A stretch of 62,234 nucleotides of DNA from Amycolatopsis acididurans (GTDB lineage: Bacteria > Actinomycetota > Actinomycetes > Mycobacteriales > Pseudonocardiaceae). Position 1 is the first letter of the stretch. Each line of letters opens with the position of its first letter. The position numbers and the translations under genes were made by a program. The notes below the pieces were generated by a model. The model was given only the letters and a program-made list of their open reading frames with translations, made no database searches and was not told the origin of the DNA. The stretch spans positions 1-62,234 of the forward strand of contig NZ_JAAXLS010000039.1 in the NCBI RefSeq assembly GCF_012328925.1. Reading direction: 5' to 3'. Below are positions 24,891 to 32,524 of the stretch, piece by piece.

Positions 24891-25115
24891 ATGCCGCTGC
24901 AGCTGCGGCCGGTGCAAAGCCGCACCGCCCCGCCGACGAGCTACGAAAACGCGCTGGCCGACGAGCTGGAAGCCGTCTACGGCCGGGGCGTGCACGACCT
25001 GGCCGGGGTGGTCGCCGCGCTCAACGCGGGCGGCCTGCGCCCGGCGGACGGTGCCGACTGGACCGAAGAGACGTTCACCGCCGAGCTCGCTCGGCTGTCC
25101 GCAGGGGAGGCGTGA
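24891..25115 (+). CDS. Small protein with recombinase-like DNA-binding helix motif, 74 aa
   Basis: The C-terminal half, 'GVHDLAGVVAALNAGGLRPADGADWTEETFTAELARL', closely follows the pattern of the DNA-binding 'recombinase' domain of large serine recombinases (a helix with 'IA..LN..G', then 'G..W....V...L'). There is no catalytic recombinase domain: the whole protein is this element plus about 30 residues. It lies between the reductase and Rieske oxygenase genes, and its TGA overlaps the oxygenase ATG. It could be a small regulator or an accessory subunit of the oxygenase. Its start has GAAGGGAA upstream. Confidence 0.7.
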   Translation: MPLQLRPVQSRTAPPTSYENALADELEAVYGRGVHDLAGVVAALNAGGLRPADGADWTEETFTAELARLSAGEA

Positions 25116-26173
25116 TGGCGACGAAGACCGCCGGCGAACTGCTGGCACTGGGCCTGCGCGACCGCTGGTACCCGCTGTGCCCGTCGAGCGAGGTGCGCCG
25201 CGGCGAGCTGATGCGCATCGACCGCGCCGGGGAACAGTTGCTGCTCTGGCGGGACTCGGCGGGCGCGGTGCACGTCCAGGAGGACCGCTGCCCGCACCGC
25301 GGCGCGCGGCTGTCGCTCGGCGTGCACATGGGTGACCGGGTCGCCTGCAACTACCACGGCGTGCAGGTCGACGGCGAGGGTGTCGTCGTGTCCGTGCCGG
25401 GCAGCCCGGGCTGTGCGCTGGAGGGCCGCCGCGCGCTGCGGACGTTTCCCGCGCAGGAGCACGCCGGTGCCGTGTTCGCCTGGTTCGGACTGGACGAGGA
25501 CGCCGAACCCGCGCCGCTGCACGTGCCGGACCCGGTCGCGGGCGGCGAGTGGGACAACTTCCTCTGCTACGTCGAATGGGACGCGCCCTACGGCTACTCG
25601 CTGGACAACCTGCTCGACCCGATGCACGGGGCGTTCCTGCACCGCAACAGCCACACCATGTTCGGCGGCAAGCGCGAGGCGGTGTTCCAGATCCGCGCGC
25701 TCGAGGACGGGTTCGTCTTCGAGAAAACCGACCAGCGCGGCGTGAACTTCGACTGGGTGGCGCTCACCGACGCCGGCGCGCAGTGGATCACGCTCGACAT
25801 CCCGTACCCGGACACCGCGGGACCCGGCGGGCCGTTCACCATCGTCGCCGCGCTGTGCGCCATCAACGAGAGCCAGCACGCGGCCTTTTTCTGGCGCTGC
25901 CGCAAGGTTTCCGGCTGGGAGCGCGACAGCTGGCGGGTGCTCTACCGCAACCGGCTCGAGGAGCGGCACTGGGCCGTGCTCGAGCAGGACCGCGAGATGG
26001 CCGAGGCGATGCCGCTCGACGCGTGGGACCGGGAAAACCTGTACCAGCACGACATCGCCCTGGTCCGGATGCGCCGCCTGCTGCGCTCGGAAGCCCGCCG
26101 CCAGGCCGCCGCGCTCGCCGCCCCCGTGGCCACGCCGGCGCCCGCCGCGCCCGTACCCGCCCCGACCCGCTGA
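25115..26173 (+). CDS. Rieske non-heme iron aromatic oxygenase, alpha subunit, 352 aa
   Basis: The terminal oxygenase. The Rieske [2Fe-2S] site is 'CPHRGARLSLGVHMGDRVACNYHGVQVDGEG' (CxH near residue 52 and CxxH near 73). The mononuclear iron site is 'DNLLDPMHGAFLH' (two His of the 2-His-1-carboxylate triad, near 170-177). No small beta subunit gene is present, so it is of the VanA/phthalate-oxygenase (alpha-only) class, fed by the reductase two genes upstream. The C-terminus ends in a low-complexity Ala/Pro stretch. The ATG at 25115 overlaps the preceding stop. The substrate is not deducible from sequence alone. Confidence 0.94.
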   Translation: MATKTAGELLALGLRDRWYPLCPSSEVRRGELMRIDRAGEQLLLWRDSAGAVHVQEDRCPHRGARLSLGVHMGDRVACNYHGVQVDGEGVVVSVPGSPGCALEGRRALRTFPAQEHAGAVFAWFGLDEDAEPAPLHVPDPVAGGEWDNFLCYVEWDAPYGYSLDNLLDPMHGAFLHRNSHTMFGGKREAVFQIRALEDGFVFEKTDQRGVNFDWVALTDAGAQWITLDIPYPDTAGPGGPFTIVAALCAINESQHAAFFWRCRKVSGWERDSWRVLYRNRLEERHWAVLEQDREMAEAMPLDAWDRENLYQHDIALVRMRRLLRSEARRQAAALAAPVATPAPAAPVPAPTR

Positions 26174-26196
26174 CCACCCCTGTTCCAGGAGGCCCC

Positions 26197-27123
26197 ATGT
26201 CCGCCGAACCCATCGCGCGGCTGCGCGCCCTGCGCGCGGTGACGCTGCGCTCGACGCGGTGTGCCGATTCCGGCGAGTTCTATCGCGAAGTCTGGGGGCT
26301 GCGGCAGGTCGAAACCGACCGCGATGCCGTGTGGCTGCGCGGTTCCGGCGACGAGCACCACGTACTCCAGCTCCAGCAGGCCGAGCAGAACGCGCTGGGC
26401 AAGATCGCCTTCGCCGTCGCCACTCCGCGCGAGATCGACGCGGCGGCCGCCCGGCTGGCCGCGCACGGCGTCGGCCTGGTCACCGAACCCGGCAAACTCG
26501 ACCAGGTCGGCGGCGGCTACGGCCTGCGCTTCGCCGACCCGGAGGGCCGGCTGGTCGAGCTGTCGGCCGAGGTCGAGGCCGTCGTCCCCGGCGATCCGTA
26601 CGGCCACGCCGCGGTGCCGCGCAAGCTGGCGCACGTCGTGCTCAACACCGTCGACATCGACGCGGCCTGCGAGTTCTACACGCGGGTGCTCGGTATGCGG
26701 ATCTCCGACTGGTCCGAACACCAGATGGCGTTCCTGCGCTGCAACGCCGATCACCACGTGATCGCCTTCAACCAGGCCGAGTTCGCGTCGGTGAACCACA
26801 TCGCCTACGAGATGAACTCGATCGACCACTTCATGCGCGGCATCGGCAGGCTCAAGCACAACGGCATCACCCCGCTGTGGGGGCCCGGCAGGCACGGCCC
26901 CGGCAGCAACACCTTCGGCTACTTCGCCGACCCGGCCGGGCTCGTCTGCGAATACACCTCCGAGGTCGCGCAGGTCGAGGAGGACGCGTGGCTGTGCCGG
27001 GTCTGGCGGCGCACGCCGGAACTGTCCGACCTGTGGGGCACCGCTGGTCCGCCGTCGAAGGACGTGCGCGCGCACATGCGTGGTGTGCCCGATCCCGGCT
27101 ACTCGGCCTGGTGGCGGTCATGA
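26197..27123 (+). CDS. VOC-family extradiol-type ring-cleavage dioxygenase, 308 aa
   Basis: There are two tandem VOC (glyoxalase-fold) modules, as in type I extradiol dioxygenases. The N-terminal module (1-135) has lost its metal ligands. The C-terminal module carries the iron triad: His in 'KLAHVVLNTVDIDAACEFY' (about 146), His in 'SVNHIAYEMNS' and Glu in 'GLVCEYTSEV'. This matches the 2,3-dihydroxybiphenyl / catechol 2,3-dioxygenase pattern and implies meta cleavage of a catechol intermediate. A strong ribosome-binding site (AGGAGG) precedes the ATG at 26197. The next gene overlaps by 4 bp. Confidence 0.9.
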   Translation: MSAEPIARLRALRAVTLRSTRCADSGEFYREVWGLRQVETDRDAVWLRGSGDEHHVLQLQQAEQNALGKIAFAVATPREIDAAAARLAAHGVGLVTEPGKLDQVGGGYGLRFADPEGRLVELSAEVEAVVPGDPYGHAAVPRKLAHVVLNTVDIDAACEFYTRVLGMRISDWSEHQMAFLRCNADHHVIAFNQAEFASVNHIAYEMNSIDHFMRGIGRLKHNGITPLWGPGRHGPGSNTFGYFADPAGLVCEYTSEVAQVEEDAWLCRVWRRTPELSDLWGTAGPPSKDVRAHMRGVPDPGYSAWWRS

Positions 27124-27899
27124 GGGTGGGAGTGCTGGGCGCCGGGTCGATCGGCGCGATCGTGGCCGAGGCGCTGCGCGACGGGCGCGTACCGGGCGCG
27201 GAGCTGGCCGGGGTGGTCGATCCGGCGCCTGCGGTGGCGGGACTGCCGATGTGCGCGCTGCCGGAACTGCTGTCCACTTCGGACCTGGTGGTCGAATGCG
27301 CGGGCCAGCGGGCGCTGGCGGAGGCCGGAGCGCAGGTGCTGTCCGCGGGATGCGATCTGCTGGTCGTGTCCGTGGGCGCGCTGGCCGCGGACGGGCTGCT
27401 GGAGAAGCTGCTCGCGGCCGGGCCCGGTGCGGTGCACCTGTCCACCGGCGCGATCGGCGGGCTCGACCTGCTGCGTTCGGCGGCGCTGCTCGGGCCGTTC
27501 GAACGGGTCGTCATCGAGACCACGAAGAAGGCGTCGTCGCTGGTCCAGCCGTGGATGTCGGAGGCGGAGGCGGACGCGCTGCGGCGGACGAGCTCGCCGG
27601 TCGAGCTGCGCCGCGGGCCGGCGCGGGAGATCACCGCCGCGTTCCCGAAGTCGGCGAACGTCGCGGCGTCCGTCGCGCTGGCGGTGCGGAACTGGGACGT
27701 CGTGGAGGCGGCGGTCATCGCCGATCCGGCCGCGCCGGCCACCTCGCACGTCATCACCGCGGCCGGGCCGGCGGGGCAGTACCGGTTCGAGATCCGCAAC
27801 CGGCCCTCGCCGCGGACGCCGACCTCCAGCCGGGTCGTGCCCTACGCCGTGCTCTCCGCGCTCGAAGCGCTGGCATCGCCGAGGGCGGTGTTCCGATGA
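27120..27899 (+). CDS. Aspartate dehydrogenase-like NAD(P)-dependent enzyme, 259 aa
   Basis: Rossmann motif 'VGVLGAGSIGAIVAEAL' at the N-terminus, then 'DLVVECAGQRAL' and 'GAIGGLDLLRSAALLGPFERVVIETTKK'. The C-terminal catalytic domain contains the conserved 'TAAFPKSANVAASVALA' and 'TSHVITAAGPAGQYRFEIRNRPSPRTPTSS', which matches L-aspartate dehydrogenases of the NadX/AspDH type. In this operon it may act on another amino- or imino-acid, or on a 2-oxo acid, rather than in NAD synthesis; that is an inference from context. It is coupled by ATGA overlaps at both ends. Confidence 0.85.
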   Translation: MRVGVLGAGSIGAIVAEALRDGRVPGAELAGVVDPAPAVAGLPMCALPELLSTSDLVVECAGQRALAEAGAQVLSAGCDLLVVSVGALAADGLLEKLLAAGPGAVHLSTGAIGGLDLLRSAALLGPFERVVIETTKKASSLVQPWMSEAEADALRRTSSPVELRRGPAREITAAFPKSANVAASVALAVRNWDVVEAAVIADPAAPATSHVITAAGPAGQYRFEIRNRPSPRTPTSSRVVPYAVLSALEALASPRAVFR

Positions 27900-28690
27900 C
27901 GTCCATTGTGGACGGTGTACAGGTGCGGACCGCCGGGCACGGCAGCCCGGTGCTGCTGCTGCACGGCATCGGTGGTGCGAGCGCGTCGTTCGACGCACAG
28001 CTGACGGGTCTCGCGCCGAAGCACCGGGTGCTGGCGTGGGACGCGCCGGGGTACGGCGGTTCGGCCGATCCGGAGCGGCCGCTGGGCATGGCCGGGTACG
28101 CGCGGCTTGTCGCCCGCGTGCTCACCGAACTCGACGCCGTGCCCGCGCACCTCGTCGGCGTGTCGTGGGGCGGGGTCATCGCGACCCGCGTCGCGCTGGA
28201 GCACCCCGAAGTCGTGCGGTCCCTGGTACTGGCCGATTCCACGCGCGGCTCCGGTATCGACGCGGAGCGGGCCGCCGCGATGCGGGCCCGGCCGAACGAA
28301 CTGAACCGGCTGGGGGCGGCGGAATTCGCCCGCCGCCGTGCGCCTCGGCTGCTCGCGCCCGGTGCCGATCCCGCGGTGGCGCGACGGGTCGAGGACGTCA
28401 TGGCCGGGATCCGGCTGCCCGGATACGCCTCGGCCGCCGAATCCATGGCCGAGACGGACCACGGCCCGCGGCTGTCCCGGATCTCCGTGCCCACGCTGGT
28501 GCTCGTCGGCGAGCACGACCAGGTGACCGGGGTCGCCGAGTCCCGTCGGCTTGCCACGTCGATCCCGGGTGCGCGGCTGGAAGTGCTGCCCGGCGGGCAC
28601 GCGGCGAATCAGGAGTTCCCGCACCGGTTCTGCGCCGAAGTCGCGGCCTTTCTGTCTGAAGTGGACGAGACCGTGGAGGTGGCGCGGTGA
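27896..28690 (+). CDS. Alpha/beta hydrolase, meta-cleavage-product-hydrolase-like, 264 aa
   Basis: A typical alpha/beta fold with oxyanion segment 'LLLHGIGGASASF', nucleophile elbow 'GVSWGG' (Ser near 88), acid 'VGEHDQVTG' and His in 'LPGGHAANQEF'. The gene sits among the extradiol dioxygenase and dehydrogenase genes, so C-C hydrolysis of a ring-opened 2-hydroxy-6-oxo acid (BphD/MhpC style) is a natural guess. Enol-lactonase or ester hydrolase activity is equally possible. It starts in the stop codon of the preceding gene, and the next gene overlaps its end. Confidence 0.88.
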   Translation: MTSIVDGVQVRTAGHGSPVLLLHGIGGASASFDAQLTGLAPKHRVLAWDAPGYGGSADPERPLGMAGYARLVARVLTELDAVPAHLVGVSWGGVIATRVALEHPEVVRSLVLADSTRGSGIDAERAAAMRARPNELNRLGAAEFARRRAPRLLAPGADPAVARRVEDVMAGIRLPGYASAAESMAETDHGPRLSRISVPTLVLVGEHDQVTGVAESRRLATSIPGARLEVLPGGHAANQEFPHRFCAEVAAFLSEVDETVEVAR

Positions 28691-29427
28691 AGGACCGCCT
28701 GTACGTCGTGACCGGAGCCGGCCGGGGTCTGGGCTGGGCGATCGCCCGCGAGATCGGCAGGCAAGGAGGCCGGGTCGTGGTCGCCGAACGGTCGCCGGAG
28801 CGGGCCGCGGACGGCGTCGCCCGGCTGCGCGCGGAAGGTGTCGAGGTGTACCGCGCCGACACCGACGTCGCGGACCCGGATTCCGTCGCGGCACTGGCCG
28901 ACACCGTCGCGCGGCTCGGGCCGGTGCACGGCCTGGTGAACAACGCGGCGATGGCGGACGGCGTCGGTGGCAAGCACTTCGCCGAACTGGACGTCGAAGC
29001 CTGGGACACGCTGATGACCGTCAACGCCCGCGGGCCCTGGCTGGTCGCCCGCGCGCTGTACCCGCAGCTCGCGCAGACCGGGGGCCGCATCGTGAACCTG
29101 GCATCGGACGCGGCGTTGTACGGCTCGCCGCGGCTGGTGCAGTACGTGGCGTCCAAGGGCGCGGTGATCGCGATGACCCGGGTGATGGCCCGCGACGGCG
29201 GCCCGGACGGCGTGACCGTCAACGCGGTCGCACCCGGGCTGACCGAGGTCGAAGCCACTGCGGGCATTCCGCGGGAACGACACGACCTCTACGCGGCGAA
29301 CCGCGCGCTCACCCGGCCGCAACGGCCGGAGGACGTCGTCGGCGCGGTCGCCTTCCTGCTCTCCGACGCGGCCGCCTACATCACCGGCCAGACCCTCGTG
29401 GTCGACGGCGGATTCGTCTGCAACTGA
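28687..29427 (+). CDS. SDR family oxidoreductase, 246 aa (active-site complete)
   Basis: A classical short-chain dehydrogenase. The cofactor motif is 'VVTGAGRGLGWAIAREIG', 'GLVNNAAM' (NNAG-like) is present, the catalytic Ser lies in 'IVNLASDAALYG', and the YxxxK motif is 'QYVASKGAVIAM' (about residue 155). The C-terminal 'ITGQTLVVDGGFVCN' is family-typical. It could be the dihydrodiol dehydrogenase that re-aromatises the Rieske oxygenase product, or an alcohol dehydrogenase later in the pathway. Starts with GTG overlapping the preceding gene. Confidence 0.92.
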   Translation: MKDRLYVVTGAGRGLGWAIAREIGRQGGRVVVAERSPERAADGVARLRAEGVEVYRADTDVADPDSVAALADTVARLGPVHGLVNNAAMADGVGGKHFAELDVEAWDTLMTVNARGPWLVARALYPQLAQTGGRIVNLASDAALYGSPRLVQYVASKGAVIAMTRVMARDGGPDGVTVNAVAPGLTEVEATAGIPRERHDLYAANRALTRPQRPEDVVGAVAFLLSDAAAYITGQTLVVDGGFVCN

Positions 29428-29437
29428 AGGGAAACCC

Positions 29438-30226
29438 GTGGATCTGGGACTCGAAGGCCGCGCGGTCCTCGTCACCGGCGCCAGCTCCGGAGTCGGGCTC
29501 GCGACCGCGGCCGCGCTGCTGGCCGAGGGTGCGCACGTCGCCGCGTGCGCCCGCGACGGCGTCCGGCTGGAGAAGGCGCTCGCCGACCTGCCGCGGGCCG
29601 CGGGTGCCCGGCTGTACACGGCGGCGTGCGACGTGCTCGACCAGGTGCAGGTGGAGGTCTTCGCCGCCGACGCCGCCCGCGAACTGGGCGGGCTGGCCGG
29701 GGTGGTGAACAACGCGGGCCGGTCGCTGATGGCGCGGCTGGCGCAGACCACGGACGACCAGTGGCGCGCGGAGCTGGAACTGAAGATCTTCGGCGTGCTG
29801 CACGTCGTTCGCGCGGCGCTGCCGTGGCTGCGCGAGGCGGACGACCCGGCCGTGGTGAACGTGAACGCGATCCTCGCGCGGCAGCCCGAACCCCGGCTGG
29901 CGGCGACGTCGGCGGCCCGGGCGGCGCTGCTGAACCTGTCCACGACGCTGGCGACCGAACTGGCCGGGGACGGCGTGCGCGTCAACTCGGTCTGCCTCGG
30001 CCTGATCGACACCGGGCAGTGGCGGCGGCGCTACGAAGCCTCCGGTCGCGCACTGTCCTTCGCGGACTGGTCGGCGGAACTGGCCGCGGACCGCGGCATC
30101 CCGCTCGGCCGCCTCGGCACCGCCGACGAGGTCGCTTTTCCCATCGTCACGCTGCTTTCGCCGCGTGCCTCCTACGTGACCGGCGCGACGATCGACGTCG
30201 GCGGCGGCATCGCCCGCTATGTCTAG
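29438..30226 (+). CDS. SDR-fold protein lacking the usual catalytic triad, 262 aa
   Basis: The fold and cofactor motif are intact ('VLVTGASSGVGLATAAALLAEGAHVAACAR', 'GVVNNAGRS', terminal 'YVTGATIDVGGGI'). The catalytic residues are not: where SDRs have Ser it reads 'VVNVNAILARQ', and where they have YxxxK it reads 'AATSAARAALLN', with neither Tyr nor Lys. It may be an atypical SDR subgroup with a different mechanism, or a non-catalytic partner of the complete SDR encoded just upstream. GTG start at 29438 after AAGGGAA. Confidence 0.88.
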   Translation: MDLGLEGRAVLVTGASSGVGLATAAALLAEGAHVAACARDGVRLEKALADLPRAAGARLYTAACDVLDQVQVEVFAADAARELGGLAGVVNNAGRSLMARLAQTTDDQWRAELELKIFGVLHVVRAALPWLREADDPAVVNVNAILARQPEPRLAATSAARAALLNLSTTLATELAGDGVRVNSVCLGLIDTGQWRRRYEASGRALSFADWSAELAADRGIPLGRLGTADEVAFPIVTLLSPRASYVTGATIDVGGGIARYV

Positions 30227-30239
30227 AAGGGACGGACCC

Positions 30240-31868
30240 ATGAACCACGGCCACGGTGGCGAACTTCTGGTGCGCCTGCTGTCCGAAGCCGGTGTGGACA
30301 CCGCCTTCGGGGTGGTGAGCGTGCACAACCTGCCGCTGGTGGAGGCGGTCTCGCAGCACCTGCGTTTCGTGCCGGTGCGGCACGAGGCGGCCGCGGTCAA
30401 CGCCGCCGACGGCTTCGCCCGCGCGGGTGGCGGCCTCGGCGTCGCGATCACCAGCACCGGCACCGGCGCGGGCAACGCGGCGGGCGCGCTGGTCGAGGCG
30501 CTGACCGCGGGCAGCCGCGTCCTGCACGTCACCGGGCAGATCGACTCCGGCTTCCTCGGCCAGGGCCGCGGGGTCATCCACGAGACCCGCGACCAGCTGG
30601 GCATGCTGACCGCGGTGTCCCGGCACGCGGCCACGATCACCTCGGCCGACACCGCCGAGGACACCCTCCGCACGGCGATCCGGCACGCGCTGTCGGTGCC
30701 GAGTGGCCCCGCCAGCGTGGAATGGCCGATCGACCTGCAGTACGCCCGGCACGAGTTCCGTGCCGGCACGCCGGAGCAGGCCGTGCCGGTCCTGCCGCCG
30801 GACCCGGCCGCGCTCGCCGAGGCCGCGGACCTGCTCGCCACCGCGCGCCGTCCGGTCTTGTGGGCCGGGGGAGGCGCGACCGGGGCACGCGACGAGGTGC
30901 GTGCACTGGCGGAACGGCTCGGCGCGGCGGTGTTCACGAGCAACTCCGGCCGCGGCACCGTGCCGGAGGATCACGAGCTGGTCGTCGGGAACTTCGCCGC
31001 ACACGACGCGGCCGCGTCGCTGCTGGCCGACGCCGACCTGCTCGTCTCGATCGGCACCCACTTCCGGTCCAACGAGACCAAGCACTACCACCTGAAGCTG
31101 CCCGCGCGGCATCTCCAGATCGACGTCGACCCGGCCGCGCTGGGCCGCGTGTACCCGGCCACGGTCGGCGTGCGCGGCGACGCGGTGGACGTGCTCACCA
31201 CATTGTCCACTATGGACGTAGCAGGGGAGCCGGGCTGGCGCGAACGCGTCGTTGAGACCCGGGAAACGGTACGGGCGCGCCTGATCGAGGCCATCGGGCC
31301 GTACGCGGAGATCTGCGCCGCGCTGCGCGCCGGGCTGCCGCCGGAGTCGGTGATCGCGCGGGACGTGACGATCCCTTCCAGCCAGTGGGGGAACCGGCTG
31401 CTGGACATCTACGACCCGCGCAGCAACGTGTTCCCCGTCGGCGGCGGCATCGGCCAGGGCCTGGCGACCGGCATCGGGGCGGCGCTCGCGACGCCGGACG
31501 CGCCGACCGCGGTCATGGTCGGCGACGGTGGTCTCGCGGTGCACCTCGGTGAGCTGTGCACACTGGCGCAGGAACGGCCGTGGCTGACGCTGGTCGTGTT
31601 CAACGACGGCGGATACGGCGTGCTGCGCAACATGCAGGACCACCACCGCGGGCGGCGCGCCGGCGTCGATCTGTACACCCCGGACTTCGCGCGGCTCGCG
31701 CAGTCGCTCGACCTGCCGCACGTGCTGGTGTCGAAACCGGGCCAGTTCGCCGACGCGCTGGCGAAGGCGGTGGCCCAGCACGGGCCGTTCGTGATCGAGG
31801 TCGACGTGACCGCACTGCCCGAGGTGCCGCGGCCGTTCGTGCCGCCGGTGCCGGTACCGGAGAGCTGA
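30240..31868 (+). CDS. Thiamine-diphosphate-dependent enzyme (acetolactate-synthase / benzoylformate-decarboxylase-like), 542 aa
   Basis: The three-domain ThDP layout is present. The N-terminal PYR domain carries the conserved Glu in 'VRHEAAAVNAADGFAR' (about 46). A central domain follows, then the C-terminal PP domain with the metal/ThDP motif 'MVGDGGLAVHLGELCTLAQ' ending in 'FNDGGYGVL'. The protein could decarboxylate or ligate a 2-oxo acid produced in the cluster. Substrate residues are not readable by eye. The ATG at 30240 is preceded by AGAAGGGA, and the next gene begins 11 bp after its stop. Confidence 0.9.
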   Translation: MNHGHGGELLVRLLSEAGVDTAFGVVSVHNLPLVEAVSQHLRFVPVRHEAAAVNAADGFARAGGGLGVAITSTGTGAGNAAGALVEALTAGSRVLHVTGQIDSGFLGQGRGVIHETRDQLGMLTAVSRHAATITSADTAEDTLRTAIRHALSVPSGPASVEWPIDLQYARHEFRAGTPEQAVPVLPPDPAALAEAADLLATARRPVLWAGGGATGARDEVRALAERLGAAVFTSNSGRGTVPEDHELVVGNFAAHDAAASLLADADLLVSIGTHFRSNETKHYHLKLPARHLQIDVDPAALGRVYPATVGVRGDAVDVLTTLSTMDVAGEPGWRERVVETRETVRARLIEAIGPYAEICAALRAGLPPESVIARDVTIPSSQWGNRLLDIYDPRSNVFPVGGGIGQGLATGIGAALATPDAPTAVMVGDGGLAVHLGELCTLAQERPWLTLVVFNDGGYGVLRNMQDHHRGRRAGVDLYTPDFARLAQSLDLPHVLVSKPGQFADALAKAVAQHGPFVIEVDVTALPEVPRPFVPPVPVPES

Positions 31869-31879
31869 GGAGACCAGAC

Positions 31880-32470
31880 GTGGGAGGCATCATCGAAGCT
31901 GCCGCCGAAGTCCACCACCACGGGCACGGGCCCGCGAACCGGCGCCGTCGGGTGCTGCGAACGTCCGCGCCGCTGCTGGTGCGCCACCCGTCCGGCCGCG
32001 TGCGCGGCGCGGTGCTGGTGCTGCACGGCGCGGCCGGGCTCGACCAACCGGTGGAACAGTGCTGCCGCACGCTCGCGACCTGCGGTTACGTCACCGTCGC
32101 GCCGCTGTTCTACTACGAGACCGGTGGCCGCACCTTCGGCCCCGGACGCGCGGACGCCGCGTTCGCCGCGCTCGCACCGGCCGACCTGGAAGCCGACCTC
32201 GCCGGTGCGCTCGACCACCTCGGCCTCCGCCTGGGACTGCCGCGCCACCGCGTGGCCGCCGTCGGCTTCGGCGCCGCCGCCCACCTCGCCGAACTGGCCG
32301 GGTGCGCGCTGGCCGCGGCCTTCGACCCGGAGCCCGCCCCCTGGGCCGCAATGCCGGAATTCGACCCGCGTGCGCCGGACCGGCTCGCGCTGCCCGCCGG
32401 GCCGTCCGCAGTGGACGACCTGGTCCGGTTCCTGGACGCCGAGCTGCCGGACATCCCGCCGGCCGCGTGA
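31880..32470 (+). CDS. Dienelactone-hydrolase-like protein without visible nucleophile, 196 aa
   Basis: The fold matches the dienelactone hydrolase family: 'RGAVLVLHGAAGLDQPVEQCCRTLATCGYVTVAPLFYYETGG', then 'VAAVGFGAAAHLAEL'. In active family members the last segment reads G-x-C/S-x-G with a Cys or Ser nucleophile; here it is GFGAA. The C-terminal Asp/His part is also shortened. It has 196 residues against about 235 in the family. It is probably inactive as a hydrolase, or uses different chemistry. An N-terminal His-rich stretch ('EVHHHGHG') is present. GTG start at 31880 with GAGGAG upstream. Confidence 0.75.
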   Translation: MGGIIEAAAEVHHHGHGPANRRRRVLRTSAPLLVRHPSGRVRGAVLVLHGAAGLDQPVEQCCRTLATCGYVTVAPLFYYETGGRTFGPGRADAAFAALAPADLEADLAGALDHLGLRLGLPRHRVAAVGFGAAAHLAELAGCALAAAFDPEPAPWAAMPEFDPRAPDRLALPAGPSAVDDLVRFLDAELPDIPPAA

Positions 32471-32524
32471 GACCACCTACGATCGACTCCACGCTCCGGC
32501 GTGACCCGGCTCCGAGGAGGGCCC

